DNA from: an uncultured Pseudomonadota bacterium
GTDB lineage: Bacteria; Pseudomonadota; Alphaproteobacteria; RF32; CAG-239
Direction: 5' to 3'
DNA length: 38,134 nt
Assembly (NCBI GenBank): GCA_949292335.1
Contig: CASEYY010000027.1
Span: 1-38,134 of the forward strand
Position 1 is the first letter of the stretch. Every line of letters begins with the position of its first letter. The position numbers and the translations under genes are program-made. Below the pieces are notes generated by a model. It was not told the DNA's origin. It searched no databases and saw only the letters and a list, made by a program, of their open reading frames with translations. Below, one piece after another: positions 15,751-24,521 of this stretch.

Positions 15751-16347
15751 ATGGAAAAAAAAGAAATTGCAAAAAAACAGTATGCCTTGGTTGATGCCAT
15801 GGCTGCACCTGAGGTGCTTACAAGTGTTAAGTCTGTAATCTCTGTTTACGGACAGAGAATAAGAGACGGTTTTGTGTTGACTCCTCATGGAGAAGCAAAG
15901 GTCATTTTCTTTGAAGTAAAGAAAAAAGAGTGCCCGATTGTGGATGTGTTGACTAACCTTGCCGAAAGATATTCTTTATATCCAACCTATGTGGTTCAGG
16001 AACATAAAGATCATCTGCCTAAAAATGCCAAAAACACTTGGTATATGGTGGATGAAGTGAAGTTTGAACTTCCTGGTATGGATGAAGAAAAACTTGAAGC
16101 CTTTAAAGCAGATTATCTTCAGATGATAAAAGAAATATACAGAGAAGATTCTGTATTTATAAAGTCTTTTATTTATTTGGGAAAGGGCGGTATTGTCCAT
16201 GTTATGTCTTTTAACTCAGAAAGGTCGCCGAAATATAGAGGTACCATGCTCGGCGTGCCGGAGTGGAATGAAACCTTGGACAAGATAATAGGTCGCGTAC
16301 AGCCGGAGAATATTGTAAAAATGGCAGTACGTTATACCAACCTGTAA
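15751..16347 (+). CDS. Protein of unknown function, 198 residues
   Basis: I do not recognise this protein. It has 198 residues, mixed alpha/beta, no signal peptide, no membrane helix and no cysteine pair. It is charged, with a hydrophobic central strand (AKVIFFEVKKK), a predicted helix EEKLEAFKADYLQMIKEIY, and a conserved-looking end (SPKYRGTMLGVPEWNETLDKII). No clear Shine-Dalgarno site is visible before the ATG; the leader is strongly A+T-rich. Codon use matches the neighbours and a strong terminator follows, so it is very likely expressed as a single gene. Confidence 0.75.
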   Translation: MEKKEIAKKQYALVDAMAAPEVLTSVKSVISVYGQRIRDGFVLTPHGEAKVIFFEVKKKECPIVDVLTNLAERYSLYPTYVVQEHKDHLPKNAKNTWYMVDEVKFELPGMDEEKLEAFKADYLQMIKEIYREDSVFIKSFIYLGKGGIVHVMSFNSERSPKYRGTMLGVPEWNETLDKIIGRVQPENIVKMAVRYTNL

Positions 16348-16389
16348 AACAACACAATCTTTTTTTACCTTAAATCGAAAAACACCATA

Positions 16390-16425
16390 AGAGATTTTCT
16401 TTGTGAAAAGAAAATCTCTTTTTTT
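16390..16425 (+). terminator. Rho-independent terminator
   Basis: A 12-bp stem (AGAGATTTTCTT with AAGAAAATCTCT) and a short loop are followed by seven Ts, 42 bp after the unknown 198-residue gene. Confidence 0.85.
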
Positions 16426-16439
16426 ATGTGTTTAAGCTA

Positions 16440-16468
16440 TTGATTTTTGCTTTGTTTGGGAATAAAAC
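16440..16468 (+). promoter_or_regulatory. Promoter candidate for aspS
   Basis: TTGATT (16440-16445) and TAAAAC (16463-16468) are 17 bp apart. The -10 element is weak. Confidence 0.35.
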
Positions 16469-16509
16469 TGTAAAGTCTGATTTTTAATATAAAAAGGGAT
16501 TAACTTAAA

Positions 16510-18276
16510 ATGAATAAATATCGTACACATACCTGCGGCGAGTTACGCAGAGAAGATATCGGCAAAAAGGTGAAACTTGCCGGTTGGATACAACGAAAAC
16601 GCAATTTGGGAAATTTGTGCTTCGTTGATTTGCGAGATCATTACGGAATTACGCAGTGTGTGTTCGATAGCAGCTCCGATTTGTTTGCAAAAATAGAAGC
16701 TTTGCGTCCGGAATCGGTGATTGGAATCGAGGGCGAAGTTATTTTGCGCGAGAGCATTAATAAAAATATGCCAACCGGAGAAATCGAGATTAAAGTTACT
16801 GATTTGTGCGTATATTCAACAGCCGAAGTTTTGCCGTTTCAAATTGCAATAGAGGATGACGCTCCGGAAGAAATTCGTCTTAAATATCGTTTCTTGGATT
16901 TGCGCAAAGAAAGAGTTCATAAAAATATTTTGTTCCGTTCAAAAATTATCCAACGTTCTCGTGAATTGATGATGGAGCAGGGTTTTACCGAATATCAAAC
17001 CCCGATTTTAACAGCCTCGTCTCCGGAAGGTGCACGCGACTTTTTGGTGCCGTCAAGATTAAATCCCGGAAAGTTTTATGCCTTGCCGCAGGCTCCGCAG
17101 CAGTTCAAACAGCTGTTGATGGTGTCGGGTTTTGACAGATATTTTCAAATTGCTCCTTGTTTCAGAGATGAAGACCCCAGGGCCGATCGTTCTCCGGGAG
17201 AGTTCTACCAGATGGATATGGAAATGAGTTTTGCCACTCAAGAAGATGTGTTTAAGGTTATTGAGCATACTTTGGGTACTATCTTTAATGAGTTTGCCAA
17301 TGGTAAAAAAGTCGATCAGGCTCCGTTTATACATATTCCTTTCCGTGAGGCAATGGCAAAATACGGTTCCGATAAACCGGATTTAAGAAATCCGCTTGTT
17401 TTGCAAAATGCTACGGCATTCTTCGGTAACAGCGGTTTTGGGGTTTATGATGGTTTGGTGAAAGAAGGTAAAACCGTTAAGGCAGTGACGGTTAAGCAGA
17501 TTGCCGAAAAGCCGCGGTCGTTTTTTGATAAATTGGATGCTTATGCCAAAGAAGAAGGAATGGGCGGTATTGCCTATGTGGCTTTTGCTGAGGCAGGGAA
17601 TAAAGGTATTGCCAAACTGTTGAGCGAAGCTAAGCTCAACGAACTAAAGACAACCTTTAATGCCGAAAACGGTGATGCCGTTATCTTTATGGTCGGTAAA
17701 GGCATGAAATTTGATAAATTCAGCGGCAGATTGCGTAATAAACTGGGTGAAGAACTTGGGTTGATTGATAAAAACGCATTCAAGATGTGCTGGATTGTTG
17801 ATTTTCCGTTCTATGAGGAGAATGAAGAAACCGGTGAAGTAGAATTTTCACACAATCCGTTCTCTATGCCGCAGGGCGGTATGGATGATTTGCTTAATAA
17901 AAATCCGTTGGATATTTTGGCATATCAATATGACTTTGTGTGCAACGGTGTTGAATTGTTGTCGGGTGCGGTCAGAAATCATGAGCCGGATATTATGTAT
18001 AAGGCTTTTGAAATTGCCGGTTATGGCAATGATGTGGTTGATGCCAAGTTTGGCGGTATGATTAGTGCGTTTAAGTTCGGAGCTCCGCCGCACGCCGGTT
18101 CGGCCTATGGTATGGACAGATTGGTAATGTTGCTGTTAGACGAGGAAATAATCCGTGATGTGATTGCTTTCCCGTTGAACGGTAAGGCACAAGATTTGAT
18201 GATGCAAGCTCCGAATGTGCCGACCGAAAAACAACTTAAAGAATTGCATATTAAAGTTGACTTAGCTAAAGAATAA
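16510..18276 (+). CDS. aspS: Aspartyl-tRNA synthetase
   Basis: The enzyme charges tRNA-Asp with aspartate. The 588-residue protein is a class II synthetase of the bacterial type. An N-terminal anticodon-binding OB fold ([23 protein letters not shown]) is followed by motif 2 ([20 protein letters not shown]) and motif 3 near the C-terminus ([10 protein letters not shown]), with a GAD insertion domain between. It may be non-discriminating and also charge tRNA-Asn if the organism lacks asnS; the window does not decide this. AGGGAT lies before the ATG, and a bidirectional terminator follows. Confidence 0.96.
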   Translation: MNKYRTHTCGELRREDIGKKVKLAGWIQRKRNLGNLCFVDLRDHYGITQCVFDSSSDLFAKIEALRPESVIGIEGEVILRESINKNMPTGEIEIKVTDLCVYSTAEVLPFQIAIEDDAPEEIRLKYRFLDLRKERVHKNILFRSKIIQRSRELMMEQGFTEYQTPILTASSPEGARDFLVPSRLNPGKFYALPQAPQQFKQLLMVSGFDRYFQIAPCFRDEDPRADRSPGEFYQMDMEMSFATQEDVFKVIEHTLGTIFNEFANGKKVDQAPFIHIPFREAMAKYGSDKPDLRNPLVLQNATAFFGNSGFGVYDGLVKEGKTVKAVTVKQIAEKPRSFFDKLDAYAKEEGMGGIAYVAFAEAGNKGIAKLLSEAKLNELKTTFNAENGDAVIFMVGKGMKFDKFSGRLRNKLGEELGLIDKNAFKMCWIVDFPFYEENEETGEVEFSHNPFSMPQGGMDDLLNKNPLDILAYQYDFVCNGVELLSGAVRNHEPDIMYKAFEIAGYGNDVVDAKFGGMISAFKFGAPPHAGSAYGMDRLVMLLLDEEIIRDVIAFPLNGKAQDLMMQAPNVPTEKQLKELHIKVDLAKE

Positions 18277-18292
18277 AGTTTTGAGGCAAAAA

Positions 18293-18323
18293 AACCCGCG
18301 ATTTATTAATCGCGGGTTTTTTT
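18293..18323. terminator. Bidirectional terminator between aspS and the DUF192 gene
   Basis: An 11-bp stem (AACCCGCGATT/AATCGCGGGTT) with loop TATT has As on one side and Ts on the other, so it can stop transcription from both convergent genes. Confidence 0.88.
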
Positions 18324-18333
18324 GATTGATTTT

Positions 18334-18999
18334 TTATAGCGGGCTTGGAACCGGAAGTTTTACCGGTGCGTCAGCTTGAGTGTTGGGGCCCTTTGGTATA
18401 ACGGCATTGGGGCCTTTGGGCATAACCGGTGCGTCAGCTTGAGTGTTGGGGCCCTTTGGTATAACGGCATTGGGGCCTTTGGGCATAACGGCATTGGGAC
18501 CTTTGGCCATAACAGGCATTTCGGGGGTAACAACATCGGATAAGCTGGTCATGTTGTTTAAAATCGTATGATTTACTTTATCGCCGACTTTGATGCCATA
18601 GCGGCGAACTTGTCCGGCATTTAACTCAATTACCGCTCTTACCGGTTCTTTGCAAATGATTAAATCCTCAGACATCGGGGTGGCATTTTCTTTAATCATG
18701 ATGATTGAGGCATTGGGAGCAACAAAAAGCATATCCAAAGCAATTTTGGTGTTTTTCATCCACATGCCGGTGGGACGAACAGGATAGATATTAAAAATCA
18801 TACCGTTGTTGGCCGGCATTTCGGTTCTGTACATTAAACCGGTCTGCAGTTCTTCCAAAGTTTGAGCCGTTTCTACATTAAAACGCACTTCGCCGTTGGC
18901 AGTGTTAATTACCAAAGGAGAAGTGGGCCGTTGCTCGTTGTCGGGAGAACAGGCAAACAAAAACAATGTGCCGAGTATAACGGTGAAAATTTTTGACAT
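18334..18999 (-). CDS. DUF192 lipoprotein with repeated KGPN tail
   Basis: The protein has 221 residues. A lipoprotein signal with lipobox LFAC puts the acylated cysteine at 17. The DUF192 domain covers about 30-150; TGLMYRTEMPANNGMIFNI and TGMWMKNTKIALDMLFV are its core. DUF192 proteins are small, secreted and of unknown function. The tail from about 155 is low complexity, with five KGPN units, and includes a near-perfect 21-residue tandem duplication rich in PKGPN and QADAPV. AAGGAG precedes the ATG. The gene starts 11 bp after the Panacea-like gene. Confidence 0.85.
   Translation of the reverse strand: MSKIFTVILGTLFLFACSPDNEQRPTSPLVINTANGEVRFNVETAQTLEELQTGLMYRTEMPANNGMIFNIYPVRPTGMWMKNTKIALDMLFVAPNASIIMIKENATPMSEDLIICKEPVRAVIELNAGQVRRYGIKVGDKVNHTILNNMTSLSDVVTPEMPVMAKGPNAVMPKGPNAVIPKGPNTQADAPVMPKGPNAVIPKGPNTQADAPVKLPVPSPL
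18362..18487. repeat. 63-bp tandem repeat inside the DUF192 gene
   Basis: Two adjacent 63-bp units (18362-18424 and 18425-18487) are nearly identical and keep the reading frame, each adding 21 residues. Partial units follow. The tract may change length by slippage. Confidence 0.85.
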
Positions 19000-19010
19000 T
19001 AATTTGCTCC

Positions 19011-19559
19011 TTATTTTTTTAGTTTACGCGGATGCCAGGATGATACCTGAACAGGGCCGTTTTGTGATAACATTATTTTTTTGGTGTTGGCCGGAGATTT
19101 TACAAAAGAAAAATCTTCCGGTGAACCTTGAATCGATTGGGCAAAAGAATCGACTAACTTACTGACATCAACTATCGTTTCTTTGAGCGAGTTATAATTT
19201 TTTTGCCAACAGTTGAGCGATGTGATAAATTCGGTCAATTCATAATCGCTTAAGGGAGAGTATTTTTTCCAGATGAGATCCAAGAAAGCAGCCGTGTTGT
19301 CATCAAATGATGCCATGGGCATTAACGGTAACCCAAATCTTAAAATGCTCTGCAACCCGGCTTCATAAAAACCGGATTTGCCGCAAATAAAAAATGACGG
19401 CACAAGAAGACGACCCTCTTTTAGCAGATGGTGTATTTGAGCCAAAAACAGAAGGTGTTGTATCTTTTCATCACTCAAAGATAAACCCTGCCGCTCGGCT
19501 TTTTTATGAAACCAATCGGCAAGCTCTATAGAGGAAAAAAAGTTGCGTCTATCCATCAT
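19011..19559 (-). CDS. Panacea/SocA-like protein (tentative)
   Basis: The protein has 182 residues. The N-terminal half follows the pattern of the Panacea (DUF4065, SocA-like) domain: SSIELADWFHKKAERQGL, then KIQHLLFLAQIHHLLKEGRLL in place of the usual KLQKLLYFA...G.PL. Panacea domains are best known as antitoxins or adaptors in toxin-antitoxin pairs. No toxin-like partner is next to it; the neighbour 11 bp downstream is the DUF192 lipoprotein. The C-terminal part (LIWKKYSPLSDYELTEFITSL) also looks Panacea-like. The assignment rests on pattern only. Confidence 0.45.
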   Translation of the reverse strand: MMDRRNFFSSIELADWFHKKAERQGLSLSDEKIQHLLFLAQIHHLLKEGRLLVPSFFICGKSGFYEAGLQSILRFGLPLMPMASFDDNTAAFLDLIWKKYSPLSDYELTEFITSLNCWQKNYNSLKETIVDVSKLVDSFAQSIQGSPEDFSFVKSPANTKKIMLSQNGPVQVSSWHPRKLKK

Positions 19560-19672
19560 AACACCAAAAAATTACTAACCTCGCTCACATTATAACGACA
19601 ATATCGCTAAATACAAACAAATATTGCAAGATAATAACTTTATTTTATTTGCTAAAAAAATATTTTTTGCTA

Positions 19673-19701
19673 TTGTGTAAAAGCAATTATTGTTTTATCT
19701 T
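19673..19701 (+). promoter_or_regulatory. Promoter candidate for the OmpA-like lipoprotein gene
   Basis: TTGTGT (19673-19678) and TATCTT (19696-19701) are separated by 17 bp, 35 bp before the start codon. Confidence 0.4.
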
Positions 19702-19736
19702 GCTTGAGGTGTAAGTTTTTTTAGTGGAGTGGTTTT

Positions 19737-20477
19737 ATGCTGGTGCAAAATGTGAAATCTGTTTTAACGGTTTTGATGGGCGTGGCTATGCTTAGTGCTT
19801 GTTCTTCCGCGGTGTTTCCCGACTTTGAGGATGAAGACAGTGAAGTGATAATTCATGAAGGCGGAAAAGTAGAACTCAGAAAAATCGAAAATAACGGCGT
19901 GCTGGTGGCTGATAAGGATAATGCCGCTTATGAAGGCGAAGAAGAAAAAGCAGAAGCAGAAGTGAAAACAGAGGCTCCGGATGTTGAAAAAGTTACTCCG
20001 GCTAAAGTGGTAAAAGTTAAAAAAGAAGATGTTAAGCCTTTGGAACAAAATGAAGAAAACCTTGCCGCTTCGCAACAGCAAACGGCCGAAAATAATGAGC
20101 CGCAAGAAAAAACTCCGACCATGCACTATCTGGCCGCAACCGTTTATTTTGAAAATGGCGGAGCGATAGTTGATTCTTCTTATAATGCAACTTTGAAAAA
20201 AATTGCCAAATTGGTTAAAGAAAATGATGCAACCGTTACCGTGTGCGGATTTGCATCATCTCGTACCAGAGATACCGATCCGGCCTCGCATAAGTTAGCT
20301 AATTTTAAGGTTTCGGCAGAAAGAGCTGACAATACTGCCAGAGCTTTGCGGCGTGCCGGCGTGCCGGCAAATAAAATCTCGGTGCAGGCTTTGTCGGATT
20401 CAATGCCTCTGTATCAGGAAGTTATGCCCGAGGGCGAAAGACTTAATCGCCGTGCCGAAATTTATCTGACTTATTAA
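19737..20477 (+). CDS. OmpA-family peptidoglycan-binding lipoprotein
   Basis: The protein has 246 residues. The signal peptide ends in lipobox LSAC (acylated Cys22). A Lys/Glu-rich linker (about 60-130) spans toward the cell wall. The OmpA C-terminal domain runs from about 135: TVYFENGGAIVDSSYNATL, VTVCGFASSRTRDTD, and LANFKVSAERADNTARALRRAGV with NRRAEIYL at the end. These are the peptidoglycan-binding residues of the Pal/OmpA type. It probably anchors the outer membrane to peptidoglycan. It is not pal itself on context, since tol genes are absent. GGAG lies before the ATG; recJ follows closely. Confidence 0.85.
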   Translation: MLVQNVKSVLTVLMGVAMLSACSSAVFPDFEDEDSEVIIHEGGKVELRKIENNGVLVADKDNAAYEGEEEKAEAEVKTEAPDVEKVTPAKVVKVKKEDVKPLEQNEENLAASQQQTAENNEPQEKTPTMHYLAATVYFENGGAIVDSSYNATLKKIAKLVKENDATVTVCGFASSRTRDTDPASHKLANFKVSAERADNTARALRRAGVPANKISVQALSDSMPLYQEVMPEGERLNRRAEIYLTY

Positions 20478-20491
20478 TTTTGAAAGATATC

Positions 20492-22252
20492 ATGAGCGAG
20501 AGCAGTATATCTTTAGGCGGAAATTTGTGGCAAATTACAGCTTGCGATGAAAGGTTTGCCGAGGTCTTGTCGCAACGGTATGACTTGCCGCCGGTAATGG
20601 CTAAAATTATGGCAATCAGAGGTATTGCCTCGGAGAATGTGGAAACTTTCTTAAATCCAAAATTAAACAATTTAATGCCGGATCCCTTCGTCTTGAAAGA
20701 TATGCAAAAAGCTGCCGAAAAGGTGGCTCAGGCAATAATTAATCAGCAAAATATCGCTATAATCGGCGATTATGATGTGGACGGTGCAACCTCAACTTCG
20801 GTGATGAAGCTCTTTTTACGCGATGTCGGGGTCGAGCCGATGGTTCATATTCCGGATCGTGAAGAAGGATACGGGCCCAGTAAAAAAGCCATAGATGATT
20901 TCTATAATGCCGGTTGCAGGTTGTTGCTTACGCTTGATTGCGGAACAACAGCTTTTGAACCCTTGGAATATGCCGCAAATTTGGGAATGGATGTTATCGT
21001 GTTGGATCATCATGAGGCAGAGGTTAAATTGCCCGAAGTTTATGCAGTGGTGAACCCGAAAAGACTTGATGAAGATAATGACTATCCTTACCTCAAATAT
21101 ATGGCAGCGGTCGGTGTGGTGTTTATGTTTACGGTGGCTCTTAACCGAAGCTTGCGACAAAACGGGTATTACTCGGCCGGCAGAAATGAGCCTGATTTGA
21201 AAAAATGGTTGGACTTGGTTGCCTTAGGGACGGTGTGTGATGTGGTGCCGCTGAAAGGACTTAATCGGGCTTATGTGGCACAAGGCTTGAAAGTTATGGC
21301 TCAAAGAAATAATAAAGGCCTGACCGTGTTGATGGATAAGGCTAATTTGAGCGAGGCACCGACAGCGTTTCATTTGGGATATGTGCTGGGACCGAGAATT
21401 AATGCTTGCGGCCGTGTCGGTGATGCCGATATGGGAAATCAGCTTTTGTGTTGTGACAACGATTATCAGGCTCAGCTCTTGGCCGATAAATTAAACGAGT
21501 TTAATGTATCTAGAAAAGATATTGAAAATTATGTGCTGCAAGATGCTATTGAAAAATTGGAAGGAACACCGCAACAATATCCGATTGCTTTTGTGTATGG
21601 CAAAGATTGGCATCAGGGAGTGATTGGTATTGTGGCCGGAAAACTCAAAGAAAGGTACAATCTTCCGGCATTTGTAATGTCGGTGGAAAATGATGAGGTA
21701 AAAGGTTCGGCTCGCTCCATTCCGCAGGTGGATTTGGGCTTGTTGATTGTTGCCGCTAAAGAAAAAGGGCTTATTACCAAAGGCGGTGGACATATGATGG
21801 CAGCCGGTTTTTCGCTTGAGGAAGACAAACTGGAAGAGTTTAGGGAATTTGTCGGAAACTATGTAAAAGAAAAAATCGGAGATGAAGCAATTATTCCGGT
21901 GGTTGAAATTGATGCGGTTTTGGATGTTGGCGGAGCTAATTCACAGCTGGCCGACAATTTAGCAAGACTAGAGCCTTTCGGAGCCGGAAATCCGGAACCG
22001 AGATTGTTGCTTAAAAATGTGAGAATTGTTAAGCCGATGTTGGTCGGGGTTGGGCATGTGCGTTGTATTCTGACCTCGGAAAACGGCGGCAGTATCAAAG
22101 CTATTGCTTTTAGAGTAGGGGATAATGAAATCGGTAATGCCATGCTTAATCCGCAAGGGGCAAAGTTTGATGCCGTCGGGGTGTTGCGTCGCGATCATTG
22201 GAACGGCAGAGATGATGTGCAGTTTATTGTTGAAGATTTGAGGAAAATTTGA
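20492..22252 (+). CDS. recJ: Single-stranded-DNA exonuclease RecJ
   Basis: RecJ is a 5'-to-3' single-strand exonuclease used in recombination and mismatch repair. The 586-residue protein has the DHH phosphoesterase motifs: IGDYDVDGATS (91-101), LTLDCGTT (146-153) and IVLDHHE (169-175). The DHHA1 region has GGGHMMAAGFSL, and a C-terminal OB-like domain follows. The ATG at 20492 with GAAAG upstream is preferred over a TTG four codons earlier. It ends by overlapping the DUF502 gene by one base (TGATG). Confidence 0.93.
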   Translation: MSESSISLGGNLWQITACDERFAEVLSQRYDLPPVMAKIMAIRGIASENVETFLNPKLNNLMPDPFVLKDMQKAAEKVAQAIINQQNIAIIGDYDVDGATSTSVMKLFLRDVGVEPMVHIPDREEGYGPSKKAIDDFYNAGCRLLLTLDCGTTAFEPLEYAANLGMDVIVLDHHEAEVKLPEVYAVVNPKRLDEDNDYPYLKYMAAVGVVFMFTVALNRSLRQNGYYSAGRNEPDLKKWLDLVALGTVCDVVPLKGLNRAYVAQGLKVMAQRNNKGLTVLMDKANLSEAPTAFHLGYVLGPRINACGRVGDADMGNQLLCCDNDYQAQLLADKLNEFNVSRKDIENYVLQDAIEKLEGTPQQYPIAFVYGKDWHQGVIGIVAGKLKERYNLPAFVMSVENDEVKGSARSIPQVDLGLLIVAAKEKGLITKGGGHMMAAGFSLEEDKLEEFREFVGNYVKEKIGDEAIIPVVEIDAVLDVGGANSQLADNLARLEPFGAGNPEPRLLLKNVRIVKPMLVGVGHVRCILTSENGGSIKAIAFRVGDNEIGNAMLNPQGAKFDAVGVLRRDHWNGRDDVQFIVEDLRKI

Positions 22253-22959
22253 TGGCTGATAAAGATGTTGTGGTAAAAAGAGCAAAAAATATCAAGAAAA
22301 TTAAAGAAATGCGTTTGCAAAAAGAACGCGAAGTCTTTATGAAATTGGGGGCTAAGCTCAGAGCTTATTTGTTTACCGGTATATTGGTTACGGCTCCGGT
22401 GGCGATAACTTTTTATCTGGCATATAAATTTATTTTGTGGGTGGATGTTTTGGTTAATCGAATGTTGCCGCCAGAATATCAGTTGAATACATATTTGCCG
22501 ATGACAATCCCCGGATTGGGATTGGTGGTATTGATTGTATTTTTAATTTTAGTCGGAATGTTTGCTGCCGGATTTTTGGGAAGTTTCTTTATTCGCTTGG
22601 GTGAATGGTTTGTGGGAAGAGTGCCGTTACTGTCCTCGGTTTACTCACTGTTAAAACAAATATTTGAGGCTGTATTTTCAAGTAAAACTCAAGCATTTAA
22701 ACGCGTGGTAATGTTGGAATATCCCAGAAAAGGTATTTGGATTTTGGGGTTGGTCAGTGCCGATTTGAAAGGGGAGGTCGAGGCAAAATTGCCCGATGAG
22801 ATGGTTAATGTTTTTATTCCGACAACGCCAAACCCAACATCGGGATTTTTAATTTTTGTGCCGAAAAAAGATGTAATCGAAATGGATATGTCGGTGGAGG
22901 AGGCTATCAAGTTTATTGTTTCCGGTGGTTTGGTCGAGCCGAAAAAAAATCTTAAGTAG
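22252..22959 (+). CDS. DUF502 family inner-membrane protein
   Basis: The protein has 235 residues. Two membrane helices lie at about 38-60 and 85-112. The family signatures PLLSSVYSLLKQIFEAV (125-141) and VFIPTTPNPTSGF (187-199) are clear. The N-terminal 35 residues are strongly basic. DUF502 proteins are widespread in proteobacteria with no established role. One-base overlap with recJ indicates cotranscription. Confidence 0.85.
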   Translation: MADKDVVVKRAKNIKKIKEMRLQKEREVFMKLGAKLRAYLFTGILVTAPVAITFYLAYKFILWVDVLVNRMLPPEYQLNTYLPMTIPGLGLVVLIVFLILVGMFAAGFLGSFFIRLGEWFVGRVPLLSSVYSLLKQIFEAVFSSKTQAFKRVVMLEYPRKGIWILGLVSADLKGEVEAKLPDEMVNVFIPTTPNPTSGFLIFVPKKDVIEMDMSVEEAIKFIVSGGLVEPKKNLK

Positions 22960-23044
22960 ATGTAATTTTGTTCTTGCATAATTAAAAAAACAAATATAGT
23001 TTCATTGCCATATTTTCGTATTATTAATTTTAAATATATGGCTT

Positions 23045-23446
23045 ATGGAACTAAAAAAACAAAAATTGGCAACACAGGAAGCAGTACTAAATTTTTTTCC
23101 GAGTGATGATTTTAAAAGAGTCGGGTCGACTTTGTTTTTATACACAAGTGCCGGAGAGGTCCTGAGAAAAAGAATATATGAGGCCTATAGACGGTACGGC
23201 GTTGATCTTAATGTCTTGTGTATGAAGATTCCCTATTTTGTGGGAGAAAAGATAAAGGCGGAAAAATTGAAAACAAAATTCGGAGGGATGCTTTATCCGT
23301 CGGAATATTGCTTTTTGGGTGTTGAGCCAAGAGATATTTGGATATGGGAAGGGGACAATTATAATGTTCTGTCCAAAGTATCCAAAGAACAGCTCGAAAA
23401 ACTGCAGAACTTTGATGCAGAAGAGATAGAGCTGTTATTATTTTAG
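23045..23446 (+). CDS. Protein of unknown function, 133 residues
   Basis: I do not recognise this protein. It has 133 residues, no signal peptide and no membrane helix, and is mixed alpha/beta with aromatic-rich segments (PRDIWIWEGDNYNVL) and a leucine-rich acidic end. No Shine-Dalgarno site is clear; the upstream stretch is A+T-rich, like that of the unknown gene at 15751. It is followed by a strong hairpin terminator. The codon pattern supports a real gene. Confidence 0.65.
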   Translation: MELKKQKLATQEAVLNFFPSDDFKRVGSTLFLYTSAGEVLRKRIYEAYRRYGVDLNVLCMKIPYFVGEKIKAEKLKTKFGGMLYPSEYCFLGVEPRDIWIWEGDNYNVLSKVSKEQLEKLQNFDAEEIELLLF

Positions 23447-23454
23447 GGGTTGGT

Positions 23455-23483
23455 AAAACGGTGAGAATACTTCTCACCGTTTT
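23455..23483. terminator. Bidirectional terminator between the 133-residue gene and hydE
   Basis: A perfect 13-bp stem (AAAACGGTGAGAA/TTCTCACCGTTTT) with a 3-base loop lies between two convergent genes. Confidence 0.85.
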
Positions 23484-23489
23484 CGGTTT

Positions 23490-24521
23490 TTATGGAGCTT
23501 TGCGGTGGAAGCCGTAATCGGATGAGATTTTTCTGCCGATAGATGCTATTTTACTGCTAAGCTCCGACAGATTATCGTCTTTGACACAGTTGGTTGCGGA
23601 CTTCCCAGGGTATAGTTCGTAGTTTTTGCGATATTCCGCCAATGTTATGTTGGGCATGATAACATTGGCTCCGGATTGCAAGGCCATAATTTGTCCGTCG
23701 GGGGCAAGTGTTTCCATGGCGGTGGTGGCCGGAATGTTGATATCGGGCAGTAGAAGTCTGGTTAATGCCATAACTTTGAGAGAAAGTTCAAGGCTGCCGC
23801 CCTGACAGTCTTTGAGCGGAGTGTCGGGGTGAGGGATAAACGGACCGATACCTATCATATCGGCGTTGATGGCTTTGAAAAATAATATGTCATCGGCTAA
23901 AGAGCTTAAAGTTTGCTCAGGCAGTCCGACCATAACACCGGAACCGATTTCTAACCCTGATAGGCCAATGTCTTTTAGGCAGCGGCAACGGTTATCCCAG
24001 CTCATGTCAGGGTCAAGACGATGATATAAGTCTTTATCGGTGGTTTCTATGCGTAAGAGAAATCTATCGGCTCCGGCTTGACGGTAAGCCATATATTCTT
24101 CGGTAGTTTTTTCACCGATGCTTAAAGTTAGTGCGATATCCAGAGTTTTGAGTCGCTCGATTATGGAACACATAATTTCTTGAGCGAAATACATATCTTC
24201 GCCCGATTGCAAAACAATGGTTTTGAGACCGAGTTGGTTGCGGGCGTATTCTGCCAAGCCGAAAATTTCATCTGAACTTAGGCGGTAACGGGAGATATTG
24301 CGGTTATCTCGTCTGAGGCCGCAGTAAAGGCAGTTGTTGCGGCAGATGTTGGAAAATTCGATAAGTCCTCTTAGATGAATGTCATCACCGACATATTCTT
24401 TTCTGACTTTATCAGCAGTTAAAAAAAGCTCGGAATTTAAGTCGTTTGAGGATAATATTTGTAGTATTTCTTCGTGGTTAAGCTCGTGGGTCAGAGCGGC
24501 TTTTTTTATGAGGCTATTCAT
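23490..24521 (-). CDS. hydE: [FeFe]-hydrogenase maturase HydE (radical SAM)
   Basis: HydE is a radical-SAM enzyme that helps build the H-cluster of [FeFe] hydrogenase. The 343-residue protein has the CxxxCxxC cluster motif at 60-67 (CRNNCLYCGLR). HydE-type segments follow: LQSGEDMYF, RIETTDKDLYHRLDPDMSW, GSGVMVGLPEQT, DMIGIGPFIPHPDTPL and TAMETLAPDGQIMALQSGANVIMPN. BioB lacks several of these, so biotin synthase is unlikely. HydF, HydG and the hydrogenase are not in the window. It is preceded by a TetR gene with a one-base overlap (TAATG), so the two are translated from one mRNA. Confidence 0.9.
   Translation of the reverse strand: MNSLIKKAALTHELNHEEILQILSSNDLNSELFLTADKVRKEYVGDDIHLRGLIEFSNICRNNCLYCGLRRDNRNISRYRLSSDEIFGLAEYARNQLGLKTIVLQSGEDMYFAQEIMCSIIERLKTLDIALTLSIGEKTTEEYMAYRQAGADRFLLRIETTDKDLYHRLDPDMSWDNRCRCLKDIGLSGLEIGSGVMVGLPEQTLSSLADDILFFKAINADMIGIGPFIPHPDTPLKDCQGGSLELSLKVMALTRLLLPDINIPATTAMETLAPDGQIMALQSGANVIMPNITLAEYRKNYELYPGKSATNCVKDDNLSELSSKIASIGRKISSDYGFHRKAP

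Noticed and set aside
23490-24521. Biotin synthase (BioB)
   Set aside because: Downstream segments match HydE and not BioB, and no biotin genes are nearby.
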